NCBI GenBank assembly: GCA_051747425.1
Contig: JBNJGD010000009.1
Location: 1-64,000, forward strand
Origin: HTCC5015 sp051747425
Lineage (GTDB): Bacteria > Pseudomonadota > Gammaproteobacteria > HTCC5015
DNA: 64,000 nucleotides
Direction of reading: 5' to 3'
Numbering within the stretch: the stretch's first letter is position 1; each line of letters begins with the position of its first letter. Both the position numbers and the translations under genes were made by a program. This document shows positions 63,031 to 64,000 of the stretch, in pieces. The notes under the pieces were generated by a model. That model worked only from the letters and a program-made list of their open reading frames with translations. It ran no database searches and was not told the DNA's origin.

Positions 63031-63735
63031 TCACGACACCACCACCGGCAATTCACCCGCGATTTCAATGCCGTGAAGGTCGACGCGACAGCCCAGGGCG
63101 CGCACGGTCACGCCGTTCTCCGCCGCTCTGGTCAGGGCCTCGGCGTAGGCCGGGTCAAATTCATGGGCCGCCCTTACACTCCGGCAATCGGCGCGCTGGA
63201 CACAGAACAGGAGCATTACGGCGGTGTCCTCCGAGCGCAGGGCCTGCAGGGTCTCTATGTGGCGACGGCCCCGAGTCGTTACCGCATCGGGAAAGGCCGC
63301 CACTCCGGGCTCCAGGGAGGCCGTCACGCTTTTGACCTCGACGAAGCAGCGACGCGCCCCGTCACCGCGGGTAAAGAGAAAGTCCAGCCGACTGTCACCG
63401 ACAGACACCTCCCGCCGGAGCCGCCAGTCGGCGGCAATACCCGGGAGTTCGCCCCTGTCGTGGGCCTCGGCCACCAGATCGTTGGCCATGGCCGAGTGAA
63501 TCCCGACCCAACTGTCGCCGTCGCTGGCCAGCTCCCAGCGGTAATCCAGTTTGCGCCTGGGCGAGGGGCGGTGGCACAGAGCCACCCGACTGCCCGGTAT
63601 CTGGCAACCGAACATGCCGCCGGTATTGGGGCAGTGGGCCGTTACCGTCTGGCCACTGTCCAGACGGACATCAGCGAGAAACCGCTTGTAGCGTTTAAGC
63701 AGGGTGCCCTCAAGCAATGGCGATTCAAACTCCAT
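63031..63735 (-). CDS. sfsA: DNA/RNA-binding sugar fermentation stimulation protein SfsA
   Basis: The 234-residue protein starts MEFESPLLEGTLLKRYKRFL and has AHCPNTGGMFG, the nuclease-like RLDFLFTRGDGARRCFVEVKSVT and CRSVRAAHEFDPAYAEAL, the order of SfsA. In E. coli it is implicated in regulation of maltose genes; the nuclease-like core suggests nucleic acid binding. It is a single gene, 53 bases upstream of the LolC/E-type gene. Confidence 0.95.
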   Translation of the reverse strand: MEFESPLLEGTLLKRYKRFLADVRLDSGQTVTAHCPNTGGMFGCQIPGSRVALCHRPSPRRKLDYRWELASDGDSWVGIHSAMANDLVAEAHDRGELPGIAADWRLRREVSVGDSRLDFLFTRGDGARRCFVEVKSVTASLEPGVAAFPDAVTTRGRRHIETLQALRSEDTAVMLLFCVQRADCRSVRAAHEFDPAYAEALTRAAENGVTVRALGCRVDLHGIEIAGELPVVVS

Positions 63736-63845
63736 ACAGAACTTCCGTTAAATCAATCAACTACTATACTTTCTTAAAGTGAAGGGGCTTGATATAGTCC
63801 CAAGCAGACACCTCATCAGGCCGCACCACTCGGGGGAACTGCGCC

Positions 63846-64000
63846 ATGTTAGCAAGAAAAATCGCACTACTGACTCTGCTTGGAACCAGTCTCAGCACCA
63901 CCGCGCTGGCAGAACTGCCGGTGGCCGGCACCACCATGGACGCCGTTCGCGGCGAGTACGGCGAACCGCAGGACACCACCCTGCCCATTGGCCAGCCCGA
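63846..64000 (+). CDS. small periplasmic protein, 3' end outside window
   Basis: From the ATG at 63846, behind GGGGGAAC, 51 complete codons are visible. They encode a signal peptide (MLARKIALLTLLGTSLSTTA then LA) and the start of the mature chain, GTTMDAVRGEYGEPQ followed by LPIGQP. I recall gammaproteobacterial periplasmic proteins with the same MxxVRxxYGEP pattern, possibly related to SmpA/OmlA, but the fragment is too short to be sure. Confidence 0.7.
   Translation, partial: MLARKIALLTLLGTSLSTTALAELPVAGTTMDAVRGEYGEPQDTTLPIGQP

Overview
The window is chromosomal DNA from a Gram-negative gammaproteobacterium. It carries lipid A genes (lpxK, msbA, kdsB), the Lol lipoprotein system, a tmRNA with the tag ANDDTYALAA, and gene orders seen in the Pseudomonas/Cellvibrio group (nrdR-ribD-ribE-ribB-ribH-nusB-thiL; comEC-exbB-exbD-msbA-lpxK-trm112-kdsB). 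High GC, many lipoproteins and secreted enzymes with lectin modules point to a marine or polysaccharide-associated lineage such as Cellvibrionales. The taxon is an inference.

Layout. 1-6243 is the riboflavin/NrdR cluster on the minus strand; it contains a proteasome-like hydrolase gene between ribD and ribE, and its ribB-type gene has a GTP cyclohydrolase II half without the zinc cysteines. 6315-16767 holds yajG, glyA, a ribbon-helix-helix-like protein, ettA, a DUF815 ATPase, a metallo-hydrolase and purL, with REP-like elements between them. 16972-17346 is ssrA, followed by an AT-richer lipoprotein gene and lipA, which lies between about 76-bp inverted repeats. 20127-30433 is accessory: a lectin-bearing esterase, an AraC regulator, trxC, a DMT transporter, a solitary radical SAM/SPASM enzyme, a secreted three-domain phosphoesterase with two lectins, and umuDC. 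30513-35463 holds an EAL protein, small secreted proteins, DoxX-like membrane proteins, and an AhpD-like gene divergent from a TetR gene.

35467-41593 is the most interesting part. An apparent minus-strand operon runs arsS (arsenosugar radical SAM), a TVP38-flavoprotein disulfide reductase fusion, arsM, an ECF sigma factor and its zinc-binding anti-sigma factor. I find the same bipartite promoter, TGTAAGA then GACTNA with exactly 23 nt from first base to first base, in front of arsS, in front of the neighbouring lipoprotein methyltransferase gene, and in front of the doxX gene at 33125. This looks like a local ECF regulon that links arsenic methylation/arsenosugar synthesis to redox and membrane functions.

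41836-64000 is mostly core: a DEAD-box helicase, a Kef-type antiporter, a 3D-domain lipoprotein, a copper resistance operon (CopL-like, copA, copB), an acetyl-CoA hydrolase family enzyme, mdh, nudF, the LPS/export cluster, comEC, lolD with a single LolC/E-type gene, sfsA, and the start of a small periplasmic protein gene cut by the window edge. No tRNA, rRNA, CRISPR array or intact insertion sequence was seen.
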